Counted from the first letter of the stretch, positions 1-9,921 are shown. The stretch is DNA of 64,000 nucleotides from an uncultured Paracoccaceae bacterium (GCA_947492475.1 CANLNM010000001.1:898388-962387); one strand, 5' to 3'. Made by a program: numbers and translations. Notes: generated by a model not told the origin, from the letters alone.

Positions 1-395
1 CCGGCGCGGGCATAGGCCAATTGCGTCACGGCCTGCCCATCCTTGGCGCGCAGCGGCGTGGGTTTTACCGGGTATTCCGGGGTCAGATGGCTGCCTTCGA
101 CAAACCCATTATCTGCAGGGATAATGTCGCGGCCTTCGTATTCTTCGACATCCCCGCGCGCGATGATCCAGTCCCGCCGCAACGGGGCCAGCCCCTGCTG
201 AATGTCGGTCAAAATTGCAGGATCGGTATAGGGGCCAGAGGCGTCATATACCGGCAACGGCGCCTCGCCTGCGGTGGGATGCACCGAAATTTCGCGCAAC
301 GGTACACGCAAATCCGGGTGGATTGTGCCTTTGACGTAAATCTTGCGCGAAGCGGGCATTTCACCCGTGGTGATTTTAGGATTAGGGACGTTCAT
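1..395 (-). CDS. thiC: Phosphomethylpyrimidine synthase ThiC, N-terminal part (gene runs off the window start)
   Basis: ThiC is the radical-SAM enzyme that rearranges aminoimidazole ribotide into the HMP phosphate half of thiamine. Only the first ~131 residues lie in the window. They start [18 protein letters not shown] and include the family's N-terminal block with RVPLREI, the [14 protein letters not shown] helix and the GRD-PADNGF stretch. The catalytic core and the Cys-rich C-terminus lie outside. The ATG at 395 follows a GAGGAG ribosome site 7 bases upstream. A TPP riboswitch about 115 bp upstream on the same strand supports the call independently. The identity is clear. Whether the full gene is intact cannot be seen. 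Confidence 0.93.
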   Translation of the reverse strand, partial: MNVPNPKITTGEMPASRKIYVKGTIHPDLRVPLREISVHPTAGEAPLPVYDASGPYTDPAILTDIQQGLAPLRRDWIIARGDVEEYEGRDIIPADNGFVEGSHLTPEYPVKPTPLRAKDGQAVTQLAYARA

Positions 396-508
396 TTTGG
401 TGCTCCTCAAGCGTAACTCAAAAAGACACCAGATGAATTTCGGCTTGGGAAACGGGCGATGCCACACATCACCTTTGTCAGGATGCAGGCCCAATTTCAG
501 TGGGATGC

Positions 509-614
509 GCCCTTAGCTTCCTACGCCAGTATCAACTGGGTCAGGTTCAAAGGGTCGCGACACTACAGCTACGCTGCTATCCGCCTCTCAGTCCCTCAGT
601 TGGGACTCCCCCGC
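509..614 (-). promoter_or_regulatory. TPP riboswitch (THI element) upstream of thiC
   Basis: Read on the minus strand, the element has the conserved THI-box parts in order: GGGGGAGTCC, then ACTGAGGGACTGAGAGG, then ACCCTTTGAACCTGA followed by the GTTGATACTGGCGTAGGAA block. These are the pyrimidine- and pyrophosphate-sensor helices of the thiamine pyrophosphate aptamer. It lies between a presumed promoter and thiC, so thiC should be shut off when thiamine pyrophosphate is plentiful. Proteobacterial TPP switches usually block translation initiation; which mode applies here is inference. Confidence 0.95.
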
Positions 615-721
615 GTGCTTATTGGCTAGACATTCTGCGGAATTGACGCAAGGGAAATTTCCAAACGGCCTATGATGCCCGCGCAATTCGGACCACAAGC
701 ATATGAAATATAACGAAATAA

Positions 722-753
722 AAAGACCCCGACAGGAATGTGACGGGGTCTTT
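722..753 (-). terminator. Rho-independent terminator of the phosphate permease gene
   Basis: AAAGACCCCG and CGGGGTCTTT form a perfect 10-bp stem with a 12-base loop. On the minus strand the stem is followed by a T-rich tail (716-724). It sits 26 bp past the stop codon of the upstream permease gene, which is read toward it. Confidence 0.85.
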
Positions 754-778
754 GATTGTAATGATGTGGTTTAGACGT

Positions 779-2272
779 TTATGCAGCGCCGCCCATCATG
801 GTTTTGATAACCAGAAAAATCAGGGCCGACAGCAACGCCGCCGCCGGGACCGTAATGACCCAAGCCGCGATAATTGTCATGAAATGCGACCGGCGCACCA
901 GCTTTCTGCGGCGACGTTCCTCTTTGGGCTGTTGCGGCACATCAGGCATGGCGATCCGGCGCTTTTTCATCTGCCGGGACGTATGCCATTCACGGAAAAA
1001 ACCGACCCCAAACACGCCGCCCACAGCAATATGCGTAGAGCTAACAGGCAGGCCCAACCAACTGGCCACAATCACCGTGATCGCCGCTGACAAGGCCACA
1101 CAATAGGCCCGCATTGGGTTCAATTTGGTGATTTGGTTGCCCACCATCCGGATCAGTTTTGGCCCAAACAGGAACAAACCAAACGAAATCCCGATTGCCC
1201 CGATTACCATGATCCATAACGGGATGGAAATCGCGTCGGTAAAGTTGCCCGATTTAGAAGCCTGAACAATCGCCGCCAAGGGGCCAACGGCGTTTGCAAC
1301 ATCGTTTGCCCCATGAGCAAAGCTGAGCAGTGCCGCGGACACAACCAGCGGGATCCCAAACAAAACCTTCAATGATTTGTTGCGGTTTTCCAGCCCGATC
1401 GATTGCTTTTTAATGACCGGGATCATCACCAGCCAAATCGCAATCCCCATCCCAAGCCCGATCAACAACGCCAATTGGATGTCGATTTTGATGATCTTTT
1501 TGAGCCCTTTGAGCGCGAGGTAAGCAGCAAACGCCCCCCCCATGATGCCCACCAGAACCGGCACCCATTTGCGAGCGGCGGCAATTTTGTCGTCCTGGTA
1601 CACGATGCGGGCCTTGATGAACCACAAAAACAGGGCTGCAACGACGCCCCCTAGAACCGGGGAAATCACCCAACTGGCGGCAATTTTGTACATCGTTGGC
1701 CAGTTCACCGCAGCGAACCCTGCCGCTGCGATCCCGGCCCCCATCACGCCGCCGACGACGGAATGGGTGGTGGAAACCGGCGCACCAATCCACGTCGCCA
1801 AGTTCACCCACAAAGCCGCCGACAAAAGCGCCGCCAACATGGCCCAAATGAACACATTTGCGGTTTGCATGCTTTCTGGTGCGATAATGCCTTTGGCGAT
1901 GGTCGAAACAACATCCCCCCCAGCAAGCAAGGCGCCCGCGCTTTCAAATATTGCGGCGATGGCGATGGCGCCACCCATAGTCAATGCGTTGGCCCCAACG
2001 GCCGGGCCCATATTGTTGGCCACATCATTTGCACCGATATTCAGCGCCATATAGGCCCCAAAACCGGCGGCAATGACAACAATGAACGTATCACTGGATT
2101 TGCCAAACAGGATCAACGCCAGCAAACCCGCAATGACGATGAAAACAAGCGACACGCCCAGCCCAACCAGGGGGCGTGAGACATAGGTTGTGGCCGTTTC
2201 TAAATTCGAAAAGCGCCCAAGATCACGATCTAGTGTGTCCAAATGGCTCGGCTCATAGTCGTTTTTCGTCAT
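779..2272 (-). CDS. pit: PiT-family inorganic phosphate permease
   Basis: This is a 497-residue inner-membrane permease of the PHO4/PiT family, which imports phosphate with a cation as a metal-phosphate or free phosphate. The two inverted family signatures are visible: GANDVANNMGPAVGANALT near residue 80 and HGANDVANAVGPLAAIV near residue 320. About ten to twelve hydrophobic segments surround them. A hydrophilic basic loop (MKKRRIAMPDV, KEERRRRK) precedes the last membrane segment. The N-terminus carries about 40 soluble residues before the first helix, longer than in E. coli PitA. The gene is monocistronic and ends at a strong terminator. No pho box was recognised upstream, so it may be the constitutive low-affinity route. 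Confidence 0.9.
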   Translation of the reverse strand: MTKNDYEPSHLDTLDRDLGRFSNLETATTYVSRPLVGLGVSLVFIVIAGLLALILFGKSSDTFIVVIAAGFGAYMALNIGANDVANNMGPAVGANALTMGGAIAIAAIFESAGALLAGGDVVSTIAKGIIAPESMQTANVFIWAMLAALLSAALWVNLATWIGAPVSTTHSVVGGVMGAGIAAAGFAAVNWPTMYKIAASWVISPVLGGVVAALFLWFIKARIVYQDDKIAAARKWVPVLVGIMGGAFAAYLALKGLKKIIKIDIQLALLIGLGMGIAIWLVMIPVIKKQSIGLENRNKSLKVLFGIPLVVSAALLSFAHGANDVANAVGPLAAIVQASKSGNFTDAISIPLWIMVIGAIGISFGLFLFGPKLIRMVGNQITKLNPMRAYCVALSAAITVIVASWLGLPVSSTHIAVGGVFGVGFFREWHTSRQMKKRRIAMPDVPQQPKEERRRRKLVRRSHFMTIIAAWVITVPAAALLSALIFLVIKTMMGGAA

Positions 2273-2350
2273 TGCGGTCCCCTGCCCAAATATGTCTGGG
2301 AACGCCGTTAACAGATTACCCGCGTTTACTCAATAAACGGGCGCCGCATT

Positions 2351-2818
2351 CTAGCTTTGACCAAAGTTGATAAGCAGCTCTTTCAGCTCAGGCTCTTGCA
2401 CCAGATTAGCCGCCTCTGAGGGGCTGAACCATTCACGGTGACGTTGGCTATCTTCTGGAAAAACATCACTCATTTGGGTGACCGCAACGGAATACACCAT
2501 GGTTTTAACCGGCTGGGTCCAACCGGCTTTCATCCCTTTGTCATAGGTATAAGACCCCAATGCACGCTTTTCTGGATCGCCAGATTTTACACCCGCCTCT
2601 TCCCACGCCTCTTGCAGCGCGGTTTCGGTAGATGTCGTACCGGCAATTGGCCAGCCTTTGGGGATGATCCACCGCCCCGTATCCCGGCTGGTGATCAACA
2701 AGATTTTGCGTCCAGACTTCTCTGTGCGATAACACAGCGCCGCAAACTGAATACGTTTGGGCCGCTGTAACATCGGGTGGACGAACTCTGTCCACAGGTC
2801 ACTCAAAACAGCTTTCAT
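2351..2818 (-). CDS. Nudix hydrolase, DIPP-like
   Basis: This 155-residue cytoplasmic protein has a Nudix fold. The motif region reads WIIPKGWP followed by a slightly degenerate Nudix box ending QEAWEEAGV. The metal-binding EE pair is kept, but the usual first Glu of the box is Thr and the Arg is Gln. The WIIPKGWP lead-in is typical of the diphosphoinositol-polyphosphate or dinucleoside polyphosphate hydrolase branch, which hydrolyses diphosphate-linked nucleotides. Substrate cannot be fixed from sequence. It is a single gene between the pit and GGDEF-EAL genes, on the same strand as both. Confidence 0.82.
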   Translation of the reverse strand: MKAVLSDLWTEFVHPMLQRPKRIQFAALCYRTEKSGRKILLITSRDTGRWIIPKGWPIAGTTSTETALQEAWEEAGVKSGDPEKRALGSYTYDKGMKAGWTQPVKTMVYSVAVTQMSDVFPEDSQRHREWFSPSEAANLVQEPELKELLINFGQS

Positions 2819-2988
2819 TTTCGTTCCGCCTGATTTTTTTCTTTGTCTGCTGTTCTAAATATATGGAAATGTTTTACAAAACTCAAATGAGCCTCACATT
2901 TGCTTTATCCAATCTCTAAATGACGGACAAAAACCCGAATGTCTGGTCGGCTGAAATCTGACTTTGTTACTGTTGCATGGGCCAAGTG

Positions 2989-5352
2989 CTAAGACACTTT
3001 TCGCTGCCACAAACTTTTCTGCAGCAATTCCGTCGCCTGTTCCTTAGGCAGGGGTTTGCCATCCACATATCCCTGTAGAAAATCAACATGGCACGCACGC
3101 AGACAATCGCGATGTTCCTCGGTTTCGGCCCCTTCGCCGGTGACTTGCATATTCAACGCATGGCCCAAATCCGTGATCGCCGTTACAATTGCACGGGTTT
3201 CAGCGGATTCTGGCATCTTGGAAACAAAGGCCCGATCAACCTTAATTTTATCCACCGGAAATTTCTGCAGATAGCTCAACGACGAATACCCCATCCCGAA
3301 ATCATCCAGCGCAATTGTGACCCCAAGCCGTTGTAAAGCTTCAATTTCTTGCAACGCGGAGGATCCATTTGACAGAACCACGGTTTCCGTTATCTCCGCT
3401 TCGATCGCAGAAGCAGGGCAATTTGTGATCAATAGGCAATCACTCACAAACTCATCAATTTGCGCCCCGAACAATTTAGGTGACATGTTCACTGCGATAC
3501 GCCCTTCAAATCCCATTTCTTGCCATTCTACGGCCGTTTGACACGCCTGAATCATGACCTGATAGGTTAAATCCGCGATCAATCCAGATTCCTCGGCGAT
3601 GGGGATAAACTCTTGTGGGGAAATCGGGCCCATCGTTGGATGAACCCACCGTGCCAACGTTTCAAACCCAATGATTTGTTTGGTCCGCAAATCCGTTTGC
3701 ATTTGATAGACCACAGAAATACTGTTGTTTTTCAATGCGTTTCTTAACTCTGCGTCAAGCAATGATTTACGATTCACGACCGCTTCTAGATCTGTGTGGA
3801 ACACATTGAACCTGCCTCGCCCACTATTTTTCGCCTCATAGAGAGCCAAATCCGCGCGGCGCACCCCATCCAGTGCATTCAATTCTGACGCCTCAACATG
3901 AGAAATTCCAATGCTTAACCCGGTGTGCAAAGTTCGCCAATCCACCTGCTGTGGATGGCTCAATTCTTCGATCAATTGTCTAGCAATCTCGACCAAACGT
4001 TCCTCGCTGTTTTTCCCTTTTGCTAAGATTGCGAATTCATCCCCCCCTAAACGAACCGCCAGATCCTGGTCGCCAATGCGGGAACAAAAAATCTTTGCAA
4101 TATGCTGTAGCAGTGAATCCCCGACAAAATGCCCAAGCGTATCGTTAATCAGCTTGAAATCGTCTAAATCCGCCAACAGGATCGACGTGTCCCGCTCTTC
4201 GACATGCACCCATTCATTAAGGGTCTCTTCCATTAGTCGACGATTTGCTAAGCCGGTCAGACTGTCATGTTCTGACAGATATTTCGCCCGTTTGGTTTGA
4301 CGCGCCTGTTCGGTATAATCTGTCGCCAGAATAACTGTCCCCAAGAACCCCCCGTTTTCGTCCTGAATAGGTCCACAACGCAAATACATATTCAAATCGC
4401 CAGACTCGTGTTTAGGGTTCACTTTGGTTTCAAATTGAAGGTTGGATTTTGTGTTGATGGCAGCGGTGACTTTGCGCGCAGCATTTGTATCAAGCCATTG
4501 TTTTGCGTCTAACAATTCCCCGACATAGGCACCGCGGAAATATTCGGTTGCATTGTCATTGCAAAAAACCACGAGCCCGGTTTCATCCATAAGCAAAACC
4601 GCGTCCCGCGTAGAGGCCAGCGCCCGCCCAATTCGTTGCCGGTCGCGACGGGCATATTCGTTATCCTGTGCCCTGAGACTTGTGATCTCTGCCTCATTTT
4701 TGCGCCACTGATCAATCGCAAGCGCAACCATCCCAATTTCATCTCTGCGGCCCAAACCAGGGATCGGGTCATTGATATCTTCGCAGCCTATTCGGGAAAT
4801 AACCTCTGTCAAAGACACCAAATACTGAGAAAGTTTTGATAATATCGCAAACAAAATAGCAGCAATGGAGATCAGAAAAGCAAGCCAAATCAATGCCTTT
4901 TGATACATCGCTTCGACAAAATTCGAGTGATTTTCATGCGCATTCAAGGTGACAAATAATTCCCCCAAGGGGACTATTTGCCCGATTTCGTCAGCGGTCA
5001 GAACATGTGAAACTGTTAGATGCGTGGCATCGGGAACTATCCCCTCTGCTGACTGGCTGGTGACAACAGATGCATCAGGGCGGATAATCTCAATTCTAGC
5101 GATTGATCCGCCGTGCAACACCTCCCGCACAAGTTCATCGACCTGAGTAAGCTGAGCATTTTTAAGCGGTTCGATGACCGAATGCCCAATCAATTGGGCG
5201 GACAAGTTGGCCTGTCGCTGCAATACCTGTTCATATTGATTGCGTAGTTTAAGGATGTCGAAAACGAAGCCCGCACATAGCAACACAAAAATCGGAGCCA
5301 AGACTCCAAGCAACAAGCGTATTCGAAAAGAGGATCGCACCCGCGCTAACAT
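2989..5352 (-). CDS. Membrane GGDEF-EAL protein with HAMP and PAS domains
   Basis: This 787-residue bifunctional cyclic-di-GMP enzyme is anchored in the inner membrane. It has a first membrane helix at ~12-34, an extracytoplasmic sensor region to ~150, a second helix at ~152-172, then HAMP and a PAS-like segment. A GGDEF domain follows (intact GGDEF near residue 435), then an EAL domain. The signature EAL reads ETL (GFETLARW, ~562). The other phosphodiesterase residues look present: VNMSP, AEITET, ALDDFGMGYSSL, IKVDRAF and GEGAE. The RxxD inhibitory site before GGDEF is absent (GDQD in its place). It could therefore make and break c-di-GMP; which activity dominates is unknown. It lies 209 bp downstream of a second gene of the same class, on the same strand. 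Confidence 0.9.
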   Translation of the reverse strand: MLARVRSSFRIRLLLGVLAPIFVLLCAGFVFDILKLRNQYEQVLQRQANLSAQLIGHSVIEPLKNAQLTQVDELVREVLHGGSIARIEIIRPDASVVTSQSAEGIVPDATHLTVSHVLTADEIGQIVPLGELFVTLNAHENHSNFVEAMYQKALIWLAFLISIAAILFAILSKLSQYLVSLTEVISRIGCEDINDPIPGLGRRDEIGMVALAIDQWRKNEAEITSLRAQDNEYARRDRQRIGRALASTRDAVLLMDETGLVVFCNDNATEYFRGAYVGELLDAKQWLDTNAARKVTAAINTKSNLQFETKVNPKHESGDLNMYLRCGPIQDENGGFLGTVILATDYTEQARQTKRAKYLSEHDSLTGLANRRLMEETLNEWVHVEERDTSILLADLDDFKLINDTLGHFVGDSLLQHIAKIFCSRIGDQDLAVRLGGDEFAILAKGKNSEERLVEIARQLIEELSHPQQVDWRTLHTGLSIGISHVEASELNALDGVRRADLALYEAKNSGRGRFNVFHTDLEAVVNRKSLLDAELRNALKNNSISVVYQMQTDLRTKQIIGFETLARWVHPTMGPISPQEFIPIAEESGLIADLTYQVMIQACQTAVEWQEMGFEGRIAVNMSPKLFGAQIDEFVSDCLLITNCPASAIEAEITETVVLSNGSSALQEIEALQRLGVTIALDDFGMGYSSLSYLQKFPVDKIKVDRAFVSKMPESAETRAIVTAITDLGHALNMQVTGEGAETEEHRDCLRACHVDFLQGYVDGKPLPKEQATELLQKSLWQRKVS

Positions 5353-5561
5353 TTGAGCTTACTTTTCCAGATCGTGGCACAACAAAGAACAAAGAGGTAT
5401 TTCCACCTCAGAGTGCGCAGAATTTGATTAAGTATGCGTTCAATCAACTGGAAACTATCCAGTTTTTTCAAATGGCTTGGCGTGTAAAAGGATAAAAATT
5501 TTCACAACTGGTTTTGTGTGCGCAAAACAGGTTTGTGGCGTGTTGGTTTTGCGACCACAGA

Positions 5562-7682
5562 TCAGACGACATTCGTGAAACTACAGTTTGATTGTCTGTT
5601 TAACCAAACAATGAAATCACCTGCCGTCACCGGACGACCACCAAGGTATCCTTGAAAGTTTTGACAATGCGTTGTGCGTAGAAATGCGAGCTGTTCCTGC
5701 GTTTCTATCCCCTCAGCAACCACATTTGCGTCAACGACACGTGACAATTCGAGGATCGTGTTAAACAGCTTTTTGGCGTCACTGCGCCCGTTCATTCCCG
5801 GCAACAGGCTTTTGTCGATTTTTAATGTATCAAAAGCGAGGTTTTTAAGACGCGCCAAATTCGAAAACCCGACACCAAAATCATCAATGGCAAGCCGCAC
5901 CCCGATCGAACGCAAAAGATCGATGTTAAACACAGCCGCATCGTTATCAAACATCGCAGTGTTTTCGGTAATCTCAATCTCTAGACCACTTGGATCGACC
6001 CCAGTTTGATGAATGAGATCAACCAAATCAGAAACAAAATCGGGTTCCAACAACTCCTCAACAGAAAGGTTTATCGCAAGAACAAAGTCTTTGTGCGCAA
6101 TAGCCTGGATATCCTTGGCGATGGAAATGGCAAGTCGGGTAATTTCCCGACCGATAAACGGCAACAGGCCAGAACTGGCCGCAACCGGTAGGAATACATC
6201 CGGCGTAAGAAGCCCCTTTTCCGGGTGGTTCCAACGTACCAACGCTTCTGCGCCAGAAACATCCCCGGTTTTGACATCAAACTGAGGTTGCAAATACAAA
6301 ACAAACTGCTCTTCTTCGATCGCGGTCCGCAACTCGTTTTGGATTTGACTAACGCTCAGAAGCTCTTCGTGCAGTTTCTCATCGTAATATTGATAGCAAT
6401 TCTGACCGGCTTGTTTCGCTTGATACATTGCGGCATCCGCAACCTTTAGCAGGTCATTCGCAGATCGGGCGTGCACCGGGAAAACGCCAACCCCGATACT
6501 GGTCGTCACGGTAATGGACACTTGCTTTGTATCCACTGGAACTTTCATTGAATTAACGATCCCTATGGCCACACGTTCGGCATAGCGTTCGGGCAAAATC
6601 AGTGTAAATTCATCCCCGCCGAGACGGGCGATTAACGCCGATGTTTGGGTTAACCCGCGTGGTTGGTCTATCGTCGCAGCCTCTAGCCCCAAATCGGTCA
6701 CGCAGTGGGTTAACCGTTTTGATAAGGCAACCAACAACGCATCCCCCACATGATGCCCGTGTCGATCATTGATCGTTTTGAAGTTGTCGACATCAAGGAA
6801 CATGATCGCGAAACGTTCACCTCGCATCGCGGCTGCCACCGTGACGCGTTCAAGCTGATCACTAAACCAAGCCCGGTTAGGGATTTCCGTCAGCTTATCT
6901 ATATAGGCAAGCCTATGAATTTGCTGGATTGAGCCCCGCATCGTTACAAGCATCGTTTCAAAAGAATGTGCCAAACTTTCGATTTCGTCATTGGTTTGAA
7001 CATCAATGGTTTGGTTCAAATCCCCGGCAGCGGCGCGTTCGGTAACTTGGGTCAAATGGATCAACGGTTCGGTCAACCTGCGCGCCAATATGATGCTGAT
7101 TGTCATACCTAAGAAAATGAACACACCGCCAAGAATGGCGTTTCGAACCCAAACCGTTCTGATTTCATTGCGCAGCGTGTCCAGCCGCACATCAAGCCGC
7201 ATGGTACCATACGTGTTATGGCCCAAGACGATGGGATGGGCGATACTCTCGATATTATCTGCGACAATGCGAATTTGCTCTTTCTGATCAAAGGCCTGAC
7301 GTGCCAACGGGTCATCAATTTCCGCTAGAAATCCACCGATTTCCACATCGGACCCATCCACCAATAAAGTCCCGTATTCGTCCAGCAAATAGAACCTTTC
7401 AACGTCGGGCTGATTGCTGATTTCTTCGAATATGGCTTCAAGCTCTCCCGGCCTCCCTTCGATCAGGTAGGGCATGGACACTTCTAACCCCAATCGCAAC
7501 AATTGTTGTGACCGTAGATCCAGCCGTTCACGGACCAGTTCCACTTGGGTTTGCACATTGAAAAAAATGACCGCTATGACAAAGACGCTGATCATCACGC
7601 CAAATATAGCCGCAAGCTTGCGCGCCAGACCGTAGCCCAACAGGGACAATTTAAGTTCCGATTTGGTAGGTTTGACCTTCAT
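5562..7682 (-). CDS. Membrane GGDEF-EAL protein with HAMP, paired with a periplasmic binding protein
   Basis: This 706-residue inner-membrane c-di-GMP enzyme has a helix at ~25-45, a periplasmic loop to ~175, a second helix near 180-200, HAMP (residues ~200-250), GGDEF (intact, ~353) and EAL (AEALVRWNHP, ~476). The phosphodiesterase residues AINLSVEE, EIEITEN, IDDFGVGFSNL, TLKIDKS and AEGIE are all present. There is no RxxD feedback site before GGDEF. It begins 14 bp after the stop codon of the PhnD-like binding-protein gene, so the two are almost certainly co-transcribed. The likely arrangement is a periplasmic ligand sensor controlling this enzyme; that is inference from gene order. Confidence 0.9.
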   Translation of the reverse strand: MKVKPTKSELKLSLLGYGLARKLAAIFGVMISVFVIAVIFFNVQTQVELVRERLDLRSQQLLRLGLEVSMPYLIEGRPGELEAIFEEISNQPDVERFYLLDEYGTLLVDGSDVEIGGFLAEIDDPLARQAFDQKEQIRIVADNIESIAHPIVLGHNTYGTMRLDVRLDTLRNEIRTVWVRNAILGGVFIFLGMTISIILARRLTEPLIHLTQVTERAAAGDLNQTIDVQTNDEIESLAHSFETMLVTMRGSIQQIHRLAYIDKLTEIPNRAWFSDQLERVTVAAAMRGERFAIMFLDVDNFKTINDRHGHHVGDALLVALSKRLTHCVTDLGLEAATIDQPRGLTQTSALIARLGGDEFTLILPERYAERVAIGIVNSMKVPVDTKQVSITVTTSIGVGVFPVHARSANDLLKVADAAMYQAKQAGQNCYQYYDEKLHEELLSVSQIQNELRTAIEEEQFVLYLQPQFDVKTGDVSGAEALVRWNHPEKGLLTPDVFLPVAASSGLLPFIGREITRLAISIAKDIQAIAHKDFVLAINLSVEELLEPDFVSDLVDLIHQTGVDPSGLEIEITENTAMFDNDAAVFNIDLLRSIGVRLAIDDFGVGFSNLARLKNLAFDTLKIDKSLLPGMNGRSDAKKLFNTILELSRVVDANVVAEGIETQEQLAFLRTTHCQNFQGYLGGRPVTAGDFIVWLNRQSNCSFTNVV

Positions 7683-7696
7683 GTCCGACCCAAAGC

Positions 7697-8596
7697 TTAG
7701 ATCAAATCCGCCGCCGCAAGCCGGTCAAGCAATGTATAAATGGGGTCAAATGTTCCCGCGACCCCCCGCGGAAATTCATCAAACCGAGAGGTTTTATGAA
7801 ACTGTTCCAGTATTTCTGAGGTTTCTTCGTTTTCGGACATGTCTTGCAACACATCCGAAATACGCAGCGACAGGGCCGCGTCCAATCCGCCACGTCGGAC
7901 CACGACCTGGCGCGGCACCTCAACACTTGTGGCGATGATACGGAACGCCCCTGGACGGGCTTCGTTCAATTGTGCCCAACGCCGTGGGTCCGTCGCCCCG
8001 GCTGCGATCCATCCTCTGGCCAGCCAAAGTAGGGTATTCTTGTCATCTTCGGTAAACACGTACCCAATTTCATCCTCATCGGGATTTTCCGTCCGATCAA
8101 CGAGTTCCCTGAGAGGTAGGCTCGCATCAAGCAACATATCAACCGGCAACAGAAAACCCGAGGTAGAATCCGGCTCTTGAAAGCCAATTCTCTGCCCCAC
8201 CAAATCCCGAAGGTCGTGTATATCACTATCTGTCGGCACGATAATCAGCGAATGATAACTGGCCTCGCCCCGTTTCCACCGCCGCAGAAATGGCACGGCA
8301 CCAGCACTGCGCGCGACGTGCGCGGCGACCAATGGGCTGTCAAAGTAGAGATCGACCTCGTTGGATTGCAGTGCCGAAATCATCCCGACAGAGCTTGTCT
8401 CAACTCTGATTTGTACTTCGGTAATTCCAAAATCTGCCAGCTCTGTTTCCAGATACCGTGCCATCGGGGTCATTCGATCAACATGTTTGCGAACGTTGTC
8501 ATTGACACTGCCCAGCACCAAGACATCTGCATTTGCAAAAGTTGAAACACACAGAACACTGAAAACAAAAGTTAATACCTGTCGAAGGATGTTCAT
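7697..8596 (-). CDS. PhnD-like periplasmic substrate-binding protein
   Basis: The product is a 299-residue exported protein of the phosphate/phosphite/phosphonate binding-protein superfamily (PhnD-like). The start chosen is the ATG at 8596. It has GAGGA 8 bases upstream and begins the signal peptide MNILRQVLTFVFSVLCVSTFANA; the upstream ATG gives an unlikely 14-residue hydrophilic extension. Visible features include VLGSVNDNVRKHVDRMTPM (cf. the PhnD start), SPLVAAHVAR and the VGQRIGFQEPDSTSGFLLPV ligand loop. No ABC permease or ATPase is encoded beside it. The neighbours are GGDEF-EAL genes, so a sensing role is more likely than transport. Confidence 0.83.
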   Translation of the reverse strand: MNILRQVLTFVFSVLCVSTFANADVLVLGSVNDNVRKHVDRMTPMARYLETELADFGITEVQIRVETSSVGMISALQSNEVDLYFDSPLVAAHVARSAGAVPFLRRWKRGEASYHSLIIVPTDSDIHDLRDLVGQRIGFQEPDSTSGFLLPVDMLLDASLPLRELVDRTENPDEDEIGYVFTEDDKNTLLWLARGWIAAGATDPRRWAQLNEARPGAFRIIATSVEVPRQVVVRRGGLDAALSLRISDVLQDMSENEETSEILEQFHKTSRFDEFPRGVAGTFDPIYTLLDRLAAADLI

Positions 8597-8719
8597 GTTC
8601 GATGTCCTCATTTGAAAGCATTTCAATATCGGTATCAATCATGCGTTAATTCACCGCTAATGTTGCCGCCTAGAAAATCCGGCGATTTTTACCGAAAATT
8701 TGTCTGTTGTGGGAACAAT

Positions 8720-9712
8720 ATGCGCACCCTTATTCGGAGCGATCAATTGAAGTGGCGTGCATTCGCATTTTTCGGACCGGTGCTGTTATTGGTTTTTGCA
8801 CCGCAAGCCCAGGCAGAAACCCAAAGGTTTAACGGACTTTGCGACATTTCCGCAGCCGCGTCTTTAGGGGATGGAACCCTCATCGCGGCGAGTGATGAAG
8901 AAAACAAGTTGTTTACATTTTCGGTCCAAGCCGGTGCCCCGATCGCGATTTTTGATCTGAACAATCCCTTGGATCTGGCGTTTGGCAGTTCAGAAATAGA
9001 CATCGAAGCCGCTGCAATTGGGGCGGATCGGATTTGGTGGATCGGGTCACATCAAGCGTTCAAACCCAACCGTCAAATGGTGTTTGCAACAAACATTCCG
9101 GCCCCTTCTCTACACGATCTAACAATCGAAGTACCGCCCTTTAACTTGACACAAGCCCTTCAAAGCTCAGAACAACTGGCAGAGGTTCTGCATCCGCTGA
9201 CCTTTGTTGAGGACCCCAAAAATGGCGGTCTCAATATAGAAGCCGCCGCGTTGACCCCGCAGGGGCACCTAATGATCGGCCTGCGATCCCCCCTTGCGGG
9301 GACTGACGGGGTGAATGGGCCGGCGATTTTGATCAAGCTCAACCTGACACCCTCGGTCTCTGTGATCGATGTGGCATTGCTGGACCTTTCCAACCGGGGA
9401 TTACGGGGGATGATAGCGCTGGATACGGGTTTTTTGATCATTGCTGGGGCATCTACGGGCGTTGGTCACAGTGAGTTGTTTCACTGGATTCCGGGGCAAA
9501 CCCCCATTGCCGTTTCCGGGCAAAACATCGCGAACCTGAACCCTGAAACGTTGGTTTCGCTGCCAAATGGGCTTCTGGTGCTTAGCGATGACAGCTCTGC
9601 AATTCGTCATTCCCACGACGGAGGGTTCGAAAAATGCAAAACATTGCAACGAAACGAAAACCCAGACGACACAGGCGCAATTTTTACCCAAGGACTGCTT
9701 TTGCCGCGTTGA
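8720..9712 (+). CDS. Secreted DUF3616-type protein
   Basis: This is a 330-residue protein with an N-terminal export signal (hydrophobic stretch AFAFFGPVLLLVFAPQAQA). The body looks like a beta-propeller-type repeat protein: short strands with GDGTLIAASDEEN, IEAAAIGADRIWWIGSH, NIEAAALTPQGHLMIGLRSP and LPNGLLVLSDD. This pattern matches DUF3616, a family of unknown function. The start is the ATG at 8720; an upstream in-frame start at 8612 would overlap the divergent binding-protein gene and place a charged extension ahead of the signal. It is divergent from the c-di-GMP block. Its substrate or partner is unknown. Confidence 0.75.
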   Translation: MRTLIRSDQLKWRAFAFFGPVLLLVFAPQAQAETQRFNGLCDISAAASLGDGTLIAASDEENKLFTFSVQAGAPIAIFDLNNPLDLAFGSSEIDIEAAAIGADRIWWIGSHQAFKPNRQMVFATNIPAPSLHDLTIEVPPFNLTQALQSSEQLAEVLHPLTFVEDPKNGGLNIEAAALTPQGHLMIGLRSPLAGTDGVNGPAILIKLNLTPSVSVIDVALLDLSNRGLRGMIALDTGFLIIAGASTGVGHSELFHWIPGQTPIAVSGQNIANLNPETLVSLPNGLLVLSDDSSAIRHSHDGGFEKCKTLQRNENPDDTGAIFTQGLLLPR

Positions 9713-9921
9713 CATCTGAATCTGCTCAGCCGTGTGACTGGGGTAAATTGGGGTGGCTTTGCCGTACTGGGCGCACCATTACGATGCTGATAATCCCCTA
9801 CCATTTCCGCAATCGACTGAATTCACGCAGCATTTTCAACCACACTTATTATTGATCTTAACCGCCACCAATGAGAACATAATTCTCTGGCCTTTTGGCA
9901 ACCAAAAAAGAGAGAATCGAT

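Noticed and set aside
541..575. GGTTCAAAGG-type sequence that might suggest a tRNA T-loop
   Set aside because: It belongs to the TPP riboswitch; no acceptor stem or CCA-end structure fits.
8612..8719. Upstream extension of the DUF3616 gene
   Set aside because: It would overlap the divergent PhnD-like operon and puts 36 charged residues ahead of a clear signal peptide.
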